From: Chara braunii
Taxonomy: Eukaryota; Streptophyta; Charophyceae; Charales; Characeae
Assembly: GCA_003427395.1 (NCBI GenBank)
Contig: BFEA01000544.1
Span: 688,847 to 718,503 of the forward strand
Direction of reading: 5' to 3'
Length of the DNA stretch: 29,657 bases
Each line of letters starts with the position of its first letter. Within the stretch, counting starts at the first letter, position 1. Of the stretch, positions 18,342-28,616 are shown one piece after another. The position numbers were made by a program, and so were the translations under genes. Below the pieces are notes generated by a model. That model saw only the letters and a program-made list of their open reading frames with translations, was not told where the DNA came from and searched no databases.

Positions 18342-19622
18342 TGACCCATCCAAACATGGACTGAAACACACGGCTGATTTCTGAGTTTTGCCCATAGACT
18401 GAATGCCTTGCTGAGTTCCCCACCTGCTACTAAGTCTGTGTGCGCACGCTTGCTCGACTGCATGTTTGTTTGAGTGCTGGTTGGCTTGAGTGTGTGTGTG
18501 GCCATGCCTGTCTGAGTGCTGGTTGGCTTGAGTGTGTGTGTGGCCCACAAGGGCACTTGCTTGTTCATTGGGCCCTCAGGGCCGGTACTTACCTGTGGCC
18601 GTGACATTGAGCGATTGCAGCAGGAAAAACACTCAAGTAGCGGGTAGGCCGGTACCGCACCTTGAAGAGGTAGATGTGCGGGTACTGGAGGCCGAGCAGA
18701 AGAAGACAAAAGTGGCATTTTTAGAGGCCCAGTAGTTGTAGGTTAGGTCTAGGCGGGTACCAGTCCAACCAGTCTGAGTCTAGGGCCTGTACGGGCAATA
18801 TCAGAGTCTGCAATGATGTTGCTCTCCGAAAGGGAGGATGTACCGGTTGCTTGGAAGGGCGAGCGGCTTGGAAGTCGTCGCCCGAAGAGGCAAGCAGGCC
18901 GCTATATCTCCCAGTCGGGCGAAGAGCCCGGCCTCATTCTCGGTGTGCAAGTTTGGCGACACACTGGTTGGAGCGCCGGTTGGAGCAGCGCTATCTGGAG
19001 CAGCGCTGCTGAGCGCTGCTAGGGGAAGGAGAAGGACAAGGCGGAGGAAGGAGGCCAGGAAGGGGGAGGAGCGCCAGAGGTACTTACCAATGGTGGCAGG
19101 CATCTTCATCACCTTTGTGGGCGCTGCAGCAGGGAGTCCCCAACTGGGGAGAGCTACGCCAAGAAGTTTCAAGGTAGATTCGGGCATGGTGGCCTAAGTT
19201 GGAGCAGCCATAGCTGCTTTGGGTTGTCCTTTGGGCATCTGGGCAAGGCCTAGTAGTCCGCCATAGCCTCGGCCTATGATGATGAAGGGAGGAAGAGGCG
19301 GCCATGGCTATGGTGGACCTCAAGTGATGCCGGCAGTAGAAGAGGAACTTAGACATTGATTCTGGATCAGCCATTCAACATTGTATTATTTTTTCTTGTG
19401 TGAATAAGAGAAGGGGGAGATAAGGAGGAGGAGATTGTGGGGCGAAGAAGAGGAGCCGTGTGATCTGTCTATGCTGGTGTACATCATCTTCTTCTTCTTT
19501 CTTACTTCTTCTTCTTCTTTTAATCCTCTCTCTCCTCTCAAGTTCATTCATTTCTTTCTGCAATTGGACGGCATTGTACTATCTGATGGATGGGTATCTC
19601 GAAATTGGTCAGGATCTTAACA
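18337..19622 (+). repeat. Element 2, 3' LTR
   Basis: TGTGATGACCC...GATCTTAACA, 1286 bp, matching the 5' LTR end to end, with scattered substitutions and small indels (for example 16 extra bases where the 5' copy has N, and a 9-base GAGCGCTGC-type duplication near 19010-19020). The right target-duplication copy GTAG follows at 19623-19626. Confidence 0.95.
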
Positions 19623-19626
19623 GTAG

Positions 19627-19814
19627 TACAAAAAATGATTGCATGCCGGTGGGTATGGCACCCCGACCGGTTTCGACCGCGGCCACTTGGTCCTCCTAAG
19701 GGGGATAACCACCAAGAAACTTCAACCCTCGTCAAAATCCTGGATTCCCCTCACCCTCCTCCGCCGTCTTCCGGCAACTCGCGGGTATAACAGCATCGGA
19801 CCGGAAAAGAATTG
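19627..19814. other. Short unassigned spacer
   Basis: The 188 bases between the element 2 target duplication and the MULE-type element show no gene. It may be the upstream part of the element 3 LTR, but no second copy covers it. Confidence 0.4.
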
Positions 19815-20199
19815 AATTCTGATGGGATAATTTGCAAAATACCCCCATAAGTTGAGATATATGCCAAAATGCCCCTGAAAGATGTGAGTAGAGCGGAATG
19901 CCATTTTGGGCCGAAATCTTTGTGTTGTGCCCCTGTGAGGCGGGTGTGAGCTCCCAGTTTGGGCGTTGGCCTTTTGCAATAGCGCCTAGGAAAAGTTGGC
20001 AAGTACAGGGGCATTTTGCAAGGTGGGATGGTGCCGGGTATGGATATATCGCAAAGAAGTGGGTCCAACCGACGCTAGCGGTATTTCACAAAATATATCA
20101 TTTGTCAGAGGGGAATTCTGCTCTACCCACATCTTTTAGGGGCATTCTGGCATATATTTGAACTTATGGGGGTATTTTACAAATTATCCCAATTCTGAT
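19815..20199. mobile_element. Mutator-type inverted-repeat element (19824-20190) with 9-bp target duplication
   Basis: Terminal inverted repeats of about 76 bp (19824-19899 and 20115-20190) start GGGATAATTTG and differ at about seven positions. The exact 9-mer AATTCTGAT flanks both ends (19815-19823 and 20191-20199). Long inverted repeats plus a 9-bp duplication are the hallmark of Mutator/MULE transposons. The 367-bp element has no transposase, so it is a non-autonomous MITE-like copy needing a partner elsewhere. Its RNA could fold into a long hairpin. Confidence 0.9.
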
Positions 20200-20339
20200 T
20201 TACGACCATCAATAACAGGGTATTAATCGAAACATTACTTTTGAGATTGAGATGCTCTGCTGTGTTGACGAGTTCGGGACCCAACATTCCTCCTCATCCT
20301 CCAACTTCGTCTCCTTGTACACCTAATCCTCTCTCGTCC

Positions 20340-20609
20340 ACTGTATCGGACCTCTGGTTGGCCTGTGAGACCAGCCCCTTGGCCTGTTCTCACAGGCCTG
20401 TGTTGTATTTGGGGTAGTCCAGTCCAGGTTGGTACCTCTGTCGGTACCAGCCAGTCAGAGTTTGTACTTTGGGGGCATTCTACATTCGCACAGTTTGGAG
20501 TACGTGCGTTGTAGTCCGCGTGGGAGCTGCACTGTGCCATCTTGCTCCACCCTCATCCTCCATCTCCATCTCTGTCCCAGGCGGAGCACCTCACCCGGTG
20601 GGTCCACCA
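20340..20609 (+). repeat. Element 3, 3' part of its 5' LTR
   Basis: The segment matches the reverse complement of 25270-25575 (shared stretches include GGCCTGTGAGACCAGCCCCT and CCCAGGCGGAGCACC) and ends just before a tRNA-iMet primer site, which defines it as a 5' LTR end. The upstream edge is unresolved: similarity fades near 20340, and the MULE-type element sits close by. Confidence 0.78.
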
Positions 20610-20612
20610 CAC

Positions 20613-20624
20613 TGGTATCAGAGC
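20613..20624 (+). other. Primer-binding site of element 3
   Basis: TGGTATCAGAGC, identical to the site of element 2, three bases (CAC) after the inferred LTR end. It shows that element 3 lies on the + strand and begins a new internal region here. Confidence 0.88.
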
Positions 20625-20682
20625 GAGAACGTTCCTTGCTCCCACCGACCACACTGCATAGCAGGCAATAATGCAAAAATTG

Positions 20683-21310
20683 ACATGACGAGAGGTGCAG
20701 CAGGGAAGAAGTGACACGTGGCGAGAAAAGAGAGACGATGCTGACGATGCGGCGCTTGCAAGGTTGCCGCATACGCACACGCACTACGGTGCCCCGGCCC
20801 CCCGCGCTCCCGAATTACTTATATTAAGATTCGGGATGCATGCTGCTGCCAGGATTTGAACCTGGGCAGCTGGTGGCCATGCGCATGTGTAGCTGCTGCC
20901 ATAACACACTGGCCATAGTGTGCATATGGCTTAGTAAGTCGGCATGCTGGTGTTGAAGAAGTGTTGTGCCAGCTATTTACCCCAAAACCCGACATGACGA
21001 GAGGTGCTGTAGGGAAGAAGTGACACGTGGCAAGAAAAGAGAGACGGTGCTAACGACGCGGCGCTTGCAAGGCCACCACATACGCACACATGGCCACGCT
21101 GGCCCGCTGCACGCTGGCCCGCTGCGCCCCGCTCCTAGATTACTAATATCAAGATCCAGGATGCATCTGGCTGTCAGGATTTGAACCTGGGCAGCTGCTA
21201 GCCATGCACGTGTGTAGCTGCTGCCATAACACACTGGCCATAGTGTACATATGGCTTAGTAGTGCGGCACGCTGGTGTTTTGAAGAAGTGTTGTGCCAGC
21301 TATGTAACCC
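20683..21310. repeat. 309-bp tandem repeat with tRNA-like boxes
   Basis: Two copies start ACATGACGAGAGGTGC at 20683 and 20992. Both contain, on the minus strand, a B-box-perfect GGTTCAAATCC (20852-20862 and 21177-21187 in + coordinates), with a 5-bp T-stem flanking it in the first copy, and an A-box-like TGGCCAGTGTG (20905-20915 and 21230-21240). This is the arrangement of an RNA polymerase III promoter in tRNA-derived SINEs. No acceptor stem forms, so it is not a tRNA gene. Confidence 0.7.
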
Positions 21311-21448
21311 CGCCCCCCGCGGCAAGCACCACCCAGCAGGGCAGCAACGGTCGGGCTGCTATTTGCTCCCCCCCCCCTGGCTGCTGCTGCCTGTGCACGT
21401 GGCCATCTGCAATGCCACGTGGCAGCTTACAGTGGACCTGAAGCCCCT

Positions 21449-21705
21449 CCCCTGGCTAGGGTGCTGCAGTTCAGGCCAATCTGGGTGGCTGATCAAGATC
21501 TCAACACACCCAGCTGCTGATGATGATGCTGGCCATTATTTTTTGTACTGCTGCACCAGCAGTTTGCCAGCAGTGAAGACCCCCTGGCTAGGGGGCTGCG
21601 CGTCAGGCAACCAGGGTGACTGATCAAGATCTCAGCCAACCCTTGACTACTCCAACATCATTTTCTGCTGCAGCAGCAGGCTGCCAGCATCTTGAAGGCC
21701 AAGAT
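21449..21705 (+). repeat. Degenerate ~132-bp direct repeat
   Basis: Two diverged copies begin at CCTGGCTAGG (21451 and 21583) and share CTGATCAAGATCTCA and a CTGCTGCA-rich stretch. It is part of the long element 3 leader. Confidence 0.7.
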
Positions 21706-21770
21706 CCAGTGGATCTTGGTGATCTTGTTGCTCTTGGCCAACCAAGAGCTTGGTATCATCACTCCCCAGT

Positions 21771-23045
21771 AACCTACTCCCCCATCCCCCTCTCTCTCTC
21801 CTCCCCCCTCCACCATCTAATCACTTTTTCTAACTCTACCACTCCTCTGTCCTCCTACCTCCCTCTTCACTCATCTTCCACCATCCTTTCTCTCCTCCCC
21901 TCCCCACTCACCATCTTCTACTAATCTCTTCTACTCCTCTCCACCTTTCCCATCCCTTTCTCTCCCATTCTCTCACCCTCCTCTCCCCCAACTACAACCC
22001 CATCACCCCCCCACCTTCCACTTCCATCTTTTTCTCTTTCTCACCTATTTCTCTCTTCCTTCTTCACTTTTTTATCCCCTTCCCTCCCCAACTTCGAATT
22101 TTTCTGTTTTTCTTCTTTTTGTTTTCTTTTGATTTAAATTTCCTATTTCTTCAAAATTCGAATTCTCTTCTTCTCATTTTCTGATTTATTTCCTTTATTT
22201 TTATTTATTCTGAAATTTTGAATTTTTTCTGCGGCATCTCTAGATCTGGTAGGACTTAGTTACTTCCGCTCTCGGCGCACATTCTGACCCCGTAGGGGTA
22301 ACGAAGTGTTGCTAAAATTTTCTCTTTTCTCCGCACTCTCTACATCTTACTGAGTCATATCCTTACCGGCACACTTCGACCCCATGGGGGTAACGAAATG
22401 CTGCCGAAAATTTTGAAAATTTCAACACTTCGTCTCTCTTCACTCTCCACCTCCTCATTTATTTATTTACTTATTATTTGAATATTTATTTTCTAAAATT
22501 TATAATTTGCGGCATTTTGAACCTTTGTGTGCTTATCTTGGTCTCTCCTTCCTCTTGGCACATTCTTGACCCCATGGGGGGTAAGGAAATGCTGCCAAAA
22601 ATTCCAAATAAATAAATAAATAATTATTTCTCTCTTCATATTTTGTTTATTTATTTTTTTAATTATTTTATTAGTTATTTTATTTTTTCTCTCAAAATTT
22701 CGTTGTTTATTTATTTTTCTCTCCCCCTACCCCTCCATGGTTGCTATTCTCTTTTCTTGATTAGGTCACCGATACCCTACCCTAACCACTCAAACTCCGG
22801 TTAGGATTTTCTTAAGGTTTTTCTAGGGTATAGGGTTTTCCTAACCCCCCTACTCTCCCATCACCCATTCTCCCTACTTTCCCTCCCCTTTCGGGTACCC
22901 TGGACCCGAACCACCCCTCACCTTTGACGGCGCCCGCGCTTGACTCGCTAGCGCCGCCCGTCACTTTCTACCGCTCACCCCCCCCTACGCCCTCCACTCA
23001 CGCGGACCTCCTCCGACCCCCTCCCGTCCGGCCCGTCACCTCCCC
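21771..23045 (+). other. Element 3 leader: CT-rich then AT-rich with hairpin repeats
   Basis: From about 21771 to 22100 the + strand is nearly pure C and T. It then becomes AT-rich to about 22730, with three copies of a motif reading GACCCC(A/G)T(A/G)GGGG (starting 22286, 22378 and 22568), each able to form a short hairpin and followed by a GCTGCC-like stretch and A/T runs. A GC-rich part leads to the gag ATG. No gene is supported. Confidence 0.65.
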
Positions 23046-25109
23046 ATGGCTGACGGCGTATCACAAGTCGCCGATGTGGCAACGACCTCGGCAGCAGGCT
23101 CCACACCCGTGTCGGCGGACGAAGGCCATCAGCCCCAGGGGGATCTGCACACCCTCCTCACCTCCCTCCTCGCACCCATCCAGGCGCAACTGCTGACCCT
23201 TGCGCCTCTACAGGCTCAGGTGGCGACTCTTGCCGTTGGCATGCGGCAACTCCAGTACGCTGTCTGTCCTTCCTCTCCTAACTCTCTCTCTTCTCCTGGC
23301 TCCCAGTCAGGGCCCATAGTCCTCTGAAGTGGTGGCCACGGTGGAGCGTCCTCCTCCGCTGCCCCTGACCCGGCCATCCTGGTGATCGTCCACGCCCCTA
23401 GCGCGACGGCCGCCACGGGCCAGGCCTTCCCTCACTCTACGGGCGCACACGCCCAAATTCCGATCACTACGGCCACGGAACCACAACCCTATGCCGCGGT
23501 CTCAGCTTTTTCGAGTGCCCCGCTTCTCCCTCTGCTTCGCACGACCGCCACGCCATGTGGCTCTCTCCCATATGGGATGCCTCGCACCGCTCGTGCGTCT
23601 ACTTCCCCCACTCCTCCTCCTACTCCTCGCGCGATCTATGTCCTCCGTCTTGAGACCGAGCTTGCCCAGATCCGGGCCGACTTCGCCCTCTTACGCCTTC
23701 AACCACCCCTACCATCACAGGTGGCCGCGCCTTTGGCCGCATCCCCTTCTTCCTCTACTCCTCCATCCATGCAGGCTCGCTTCCCCCGCCCTGCACCCCC
23801 TCCACCCCCATTCTACCTCCTTCTTACTCCCCCGGTTGCTGCGACCTCTTCTACCGCAGCTCCCTCGCAGTCTGTCGCGGTTGCCCCCGCCGCTCCCCCA
23901 TGCGGCCCAGGTGTACAGTCAGTTGCGCCCCCTTCTCCAGGACCAGCGCCAACTTACTCAGCCGCAGTGAAGGCCTCTTCTGCTCGATCTCCTCGCCACC
24001 ACAATGGTGGTGCACCACTCGTCTGCTTGACGGACATTGCCGTGTATGACAGTACACGGATACACGTGTCTCGGTGGCTGCAGTCTGCCACCCGCACGCT
24101 CCAGCTCATGGGCGTCCCACCCGGCACGTGGATGGCTCACCTCTCCACGTGCCTGCGTGGTGGTCCTTTCGACGCCTGGGAGGATTTCTACATTCACTCC
24201 CTTCGTGAGGGTCGAACCCCAACCTTCATGGATTTTCAGGCGTTGCTCGAGGATCGCTTCGAAGCCCGATATGATGTGACTGACGGCTTCGAGTGTGTCG
24301 TCAGTACACGCTGGTCCGGCTCCGGTGGCGCTACCAACCTGGACTGCCACATCCAGGTCTTTCAGGACGCCCGCCTCATTTGTGATGTGGCATTCCTCCC
24401 CGAGGCTTCCCTCATCGATCGTTTCTTGGCCAACCTTCCCCTTGAGTACCGCTCCGAGTTACGACGGTATGACTTCACATCGGCCCCGCAGGCTTACGAG
24501 ACCACCAGGGGCCATTAGCGGATGCGGGCCCGTCTTCAACCCACTTCCTTCTCCTTGCTTGATTGTACTGGTTACGCTCCCTCCTCCTCTCACGACACTT
24601 CCCAGCGTCGTTCCCCTTTCCACATTCGTCCCCACCGTTCCGCTCAGCAGGGTTGTCACTTCTCGCGCTACTTCAACGCGCTCGAGTACGGTGAGCAGGA
24701 CGTTGTTGCCCCGCTGTTGCCTGAGGGTGACCATAGCGACGACCTCGACCTCTGCGAGGCCGTCCGCTACCACCTGGAGGACTCTACTCTCCCTACAGCC
24801 GAGCGCTTCCAGCTCGCCCTCTCCATCTTCTCCCGGGCAGGCAGCCGCTCTGGTCACACTGGCGTGTCGCCCCCCAAGGTCCCTCAGCAGGACCTCCCTC
24901 AGGGCTTTGTCCCTCCTCGCAGTGTCATTTCCGCTGAGGAATGTGCGACCATTTTGGGCCGGCGTGGGTGTTTGCGCTGTCGCTAGGATAGTCATACCTC
25001 CTCGTGGTGCCCTTTCACCGCCGCCCTCGACCGCCACTACGTTGAGCTCTGTCGCCAGCGTCGTCCTCAGTCTGCCCCTGGCGCCTCGCATCCCCCCGGC
25101 GCCTCCTAG
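23046..25109 (+). pseudogene. gag: Element 3 gag, broken by three stops
   Basis: Gag of a gypsy element in frame 3. The ATG at 23046 has a strong context (CCCCATGG). The order is a helical N-terminal part, a long Pro/Ala/Ser-rich linker (about residues 95-320), a capsid-type domain (VSRWLQSATRTLQLMG..., DFQALLEDRFEARY..., SLIDRFLANLP), and a C-terminal CCHC knuckle starting CLRC and ending HTSSWC. Stops are TGA at 23325, TAG at 24516 (fits CAG) and TAG at 24984 (inside the zinc knuckle). The frame is otherwise continuous to TAG at 25107. GC-rich, in contrast to its AT-rich leader. Open frames on other strands here are shadows. Confidence 0.82.
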
Positions 25110-25269
25110 CCACAGTGCAGTGTACACCTGCGCCCTCCTCAATAGTCGGTTTACCGACATCTTCGTCGCGGTTTGCCCGTCTCGCTACTGGAGTTGCGGT
25201 ATCTCAGGACACGACACAGTGTACTCGGCCCTTTGTCGAAGTACCGTCTGCACCTCGGCAGACCACCTA
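25046..25269 (+). pseudogene. pol: Start of element 3 pol, cut off by element 4
   Basis: Frame 2 is open from 25046 and overlaps the end of gag in the -1 frame, as in elements 1 and 2. It reads into low-complexity Ser/Thr/Pro/Val-rich sequence, with no protease motif before the junction with the inverted LTR at 25270. Assignment to pol rests on position and frame only. Confidence 0.4.
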
Positions 25270-25575
25270 TGGCGGACCCACCAGGTGTGGTGCTCCGCCT
25301 GGGATAAAGATGGAGATGGAGGATGATGGGGGAGGGAGATGGCATAGCGCAGCTCCCACGCTGGGCTCCTACGCACATACTCCAAAATGTGCCAATGTAG
25401 AATGATCTAAAAAACAGACAACAGTTGGGGTATACCCCAGCGGATGGACTGGACTGAACTGGACAAGCTGGTACCGACAGAGGTACCGGCCTGGACTAGA
25501 CGACCCCGAATACAACACAGGCCTGTGAGAACAGGCCAAGGGGCTGGTCTCACAGGCCAACTTGAGGTCCGCTAC
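25270..25575 (-). repeat. Element 4, end of its 3' LTR (inverted relative to element 3)
   Basis: This is the reverse complement of 20340-20609, breaking off at the same place (GGTGGGTCCRCCA) where element 3 has its LTR end. Beyond that point there is no primer site, so this is the outer edge of a 3' LTR on the minus strand. The LTR's inner edge towards pol was not found; it probably lies between 25600 and 26800. Confidence 0.75.
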
Positions 25576-26816
25576 ACGATCCTCAACTTGTGATGGATCG
25601 CCTAGATACAAGCACGCTTCCTCCAAGAAGCGGAACTCTACCAAGGAAAAAGAAAACCCGAGCAGTCTAGGATGCGGAGCAAGCTCCATGTTGCGATGCA
25701 ACCTAGGATAGAAAATGTTACAAGAACAACAATGTCACAGCTAACAGCCTAAGTGAGAGCAGAAGCAACTAACCAGGATACATGTCATAGGAAAGCAGAA
25801 AGTAATGACAACTAAATCCTAGAATGTTGGAGGCAGTAGCCTCGGGCTGGAAACAACTGACTATTGTATAAGTCCTAAGAACAGAAAAAGCGGAAACAAC
25901 TAAATCCTAAAAATGTTAGAGGCAGTAGCCTCAGTCTGAGAGCAACAAAGCAACAACAAGACAACCATATGTCACAGGAGAAGTGTGTCGCAAACCACAG
26001 GGTGGGATGGTCTCTGAGGGTGGCGAATGCAACCTAGGGGTCGATAACTCTAAGGGCATCCACACAAAATGACAGGGAGACACATGTCATCAGCCTCAAT
26101 GAGGGTAGGGAACTGGGAGCTAACAGAACCAATGACCCGAACAGATGGACAATCAGGGTGGGTAATGCTCAACTAAAAGGGTGACCGCTATGGAGGGTCG
26201 ACCATGCAAGGGAACAAGGGAGCCTGGTATACTGGGCGCACCTAGCAGAAGCATGCGAGGCTGCCTAACTAGAGCGTGAGGGCCAGCAGAGGTTAGAAAA
26301 AGTGATGAGTAAGGGAATCATGCAAATGACTCCTAAGGTGGGGGAAGTCGGAGTTGGATCCCTAAGCTGGGAAGCCAGGGCAACGCTACGGTCCCGATGC
26401 CTATGCGTATACCAAGGGAGAGCCCAACTTAGAGGAACCTAGCAAAGGGAGACCATCATGCGATACAACCAGGGTACTGTACAGGGTAAGGTGGTAAGAG
26501 AGTGACGACGTCCGAAGTAGGCAGACCTGATCGTGACGAAGTCCATGACGTTGCCCATGACGTCCATGATGAGAAGTCTAGAATGTCGTTGAGGAAGAGC
26601 TGCAACGTTGACGAGCTGAAGTGGAAAAACTGGAGTGGATGGAGTACTGAGAAGTCAAGGAAGTGGGAAGATAAGTCAGAGTCAATCGTCATATCGAGCA
26701 GGACGATGAAGAGTGCGCTGTGGACGCTCAGAAGCATTCACATGCTGCTGAAGGTCTGCCTCAGATCGAGCAGGCTCGACTTCAGCGGTCTCCTCAGCCG
26801 AGGGAGAAGGAGGAGG
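25576..26816 (-). other. Remainder of element 4 LTR and 3' untranslated region
   Basis: No gene is visible. A diverged direct repeat occurs at about 25810-25856 and 25900-25944 (CAACTAAATCCTA then GTTAGAGGCAGTAGCCTC or close to it). No clear polypurine tract was seen on the minus strand, so the LTR boundary is open. Confidence 0.45.
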
Positions 26817-28616
26817 CTAAGTGGGTTGAGGAGCAGTCAACCCAACACGACGAGCACGGTCATAGGCACGCACCAACATGCGAGCGTGCTGCAAGTGCTC
26901 GAGGGGCTCCCAGGTAGCCTCCTCATCAGGGTAACCCTTCCAACGTACGAGATACTCGACATGGGGAGGGTTGTCGTCGGTGACTCAGCGACCAATGATG
27001 TCTGAAACGAGGAACCCCTCGTCGCAATCCACCATGATGGGTGGAGGGCGCTCGTATGGTCGTCCAACGAAATGCTCAGACGGTCTACAGTAGGGACGTA
27101 GTAACGAGACGTGGTAGATATCGTGGACACGAGCCTGGCGTAGGTAGTCAGGCAGCTTCACACGGAAGCTGACGGGGCTAGAAGCCGTATCAAAACCGAC
27201 GGCCTGGAGAATGCGGCATGGGCCAAAGAAGCGACGCTGAAACTTACGAAGCGTGTCCGCTTCGAGCTGTAAGTGGCGAGCGTTGATAAGCACATCATCG
27301 ACAACTTTGAATGGATGGTCCATCCTCGATCCGTTCGCACGTGCTGCCATGCGAATCTGCGAAGTGGCTATGTGCTCATGCGCAGTCTTCATGATCGACG
27401 TCATGTGTGCATCCCAATCATCCCGCGCGGGACAACTCGTGTCTCGGTATATCTATGACGGTCGAAGGAAGTCCACATGAACACAAGGGTGATAGCCGAG
27501 GTCGCAATAGTAAGGCGACATCCTCGTGGTTGATGAGACGGCGTGGTTGTAGGCTATCTCCGCGTGGGCAAGATGGAGATCCCACTGCTGGTCGTCACGA
27601 ACAATCTTTCAGAGAATATCTTCGAGAGTCATGTTCGTGACCTCGGTCTGACCATCAGTCTGGGGATGGTAAGACAAGAAGAAGCGGAGCTGGATGCCGT
27701 AAACCTCATGGAGTCGTCGTCGGAATTGGCTGGTAAAGCGCGGGTCACGGTCAGATATGATGCTCAGAGGTAAGCCGTGGTCACGCACGACTCGGTCAAA
27801 CACGATGTTGTCGACCTCACGTGCAATGATGACATAGCGGCACGGAACAAAGCGTGCGCTCTTCGTGAAGCGGTCGACGACGACCAGGATAGCATCATGA
27901 CCGCAGGGGGTCGGAGGACGAAGAGGACAAATAAAGTCCATTGAGATGGACTGCCAACGACCCTCAGGGAGAGGAAGAGGCTGGAGCAAACCATAAGGCA
28001 GGTGGTTCCCACTGTTCACCTCCTGACAGGTGGAACACTTTGCGACGTAGTCCTTCACAAAGTCCTTGCGCTTCGACGAGATGTACAGGCGGCTCATGCG
28101 AGCCAACGTCTTGTGGAAACCCATATGACCGGCGGTTGCCTGGTCATGAAACTCTGCTACTGCCCGGACACGTCATTGTCCACTAGACGGAACACAAATA
28201 CCGGGCTCTCTGGTGCCCTATGAACTGTGCAAGTACACAAGACCGTTGTCCCCGGAAGAGTAGTTCGGTACGGTCTTGCCACTCCTAAGGGTCGCATGGA
28301 TGTCGCGATAGTTGGGGCCGTTGTGGTACTTAGTGTGAAACCCGTCGATCACCGAGTGGTGGACGGTGGTGATCGAGATGGCAGTGAGTTGGATCTGCTC
28401 CTGATCATGGTCAGGGCATCAGGATAAGGCATCTGCGACCCAATTAGTCTCACCCTTGATGTGCATAGTGGTGAAACTAAACTCGAATAGGTCGCGACAC
28501 AAGCGAGCCTCTCGAGGAATGAGCTTCGGCTCTGTCAGAAAAAGTCTGGACAGAGTTGTCCGTGCGCACCGTAAATGGTGCCCGGTGCACGTAGTGACGC
28601 CAGTGCCGACCAGCAT
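26817..28616 (-). pseudogene. pol: Element 4 pol: RNase H end, integrase and chromodomain
   Basis: A single minus-strand frame runs from 28616 to TAG at 26817, interrupted at 28419-28421 (TGA), 28218-28220 (TAG), 28173-28175 (TGA), 27609-27611 (TGA), 27453-27455 (TAG) and 26985-26987 (TGA). It starts with the end of RNase H (TNWVADALS). The integrase zinc domain has HDQATAGHMG...CSTCQ. The core has SMDFICP, SDRDPRFTSQ and PQTDGQTE, so all three catalytic acids survive. The C-terminal domain (FGPCRILQAVG, VHDIYHVSLLRPY) is followed by a canonical chromodomain with YLVRWKGYPDEEATWEPLEHL. This WKGY/TWEP type should bind methylated histone tails and steer insertion to heterochromatin, unlike the degenerate tails of elements 1 and 2. 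Confidence 0.9.

Larger units (their letters stand above)
9463..19622 (+). mobile_element. Element 2: structurally complete Ty3/gypsy retrotransposon
   Basis: About 10.2 kb with paired LTRs, primer-binding site, gag, protease, RT, RNase H, integrase, degenerate chromodomain and polypurine tract in gypsy order, flanked by GTAG. Coding capacity is lost: at least seven in-frame stops (12360, 13198, 14888, 15778, 17046, 17463, 17847), several frameshifts, a 167-bp tandem duplication and a 479-bp inserted solo-LTR-like element. LTR differences in the first ~340 bases, counted by eye, are about a dozen and mostly transitions, so the copy is not new but is younger than its neighbours. Confidence 0.95.

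Noticed and set aside
20852-20915. tRNA gene on the minus strand
   Set aside because: The T-arm and B box are good, but no acceptor stem or proper D and anticodon arms form; kept as tRNA-like SINE material only.
23491-23970. 159-codon frame in another phase
   Set aside because: Shadow of the Pro/Ala-rich linker of element 3 gag.
24295-25326. Long open frames on both strands over 24295-25326 and 24459-25160
   Set aside because: Shadows of the GC-rich element 3 gag; low-complexity Ser/Pro/Leu products, while the third frame has capsid and zinc-knuckle motifs.
26470-26490. Start of element 4 LTR at TGTACAG (minus strand)
   Set aside because: TG is present, but there is no polypurine tract before it and no second LTR copy to confirm it.
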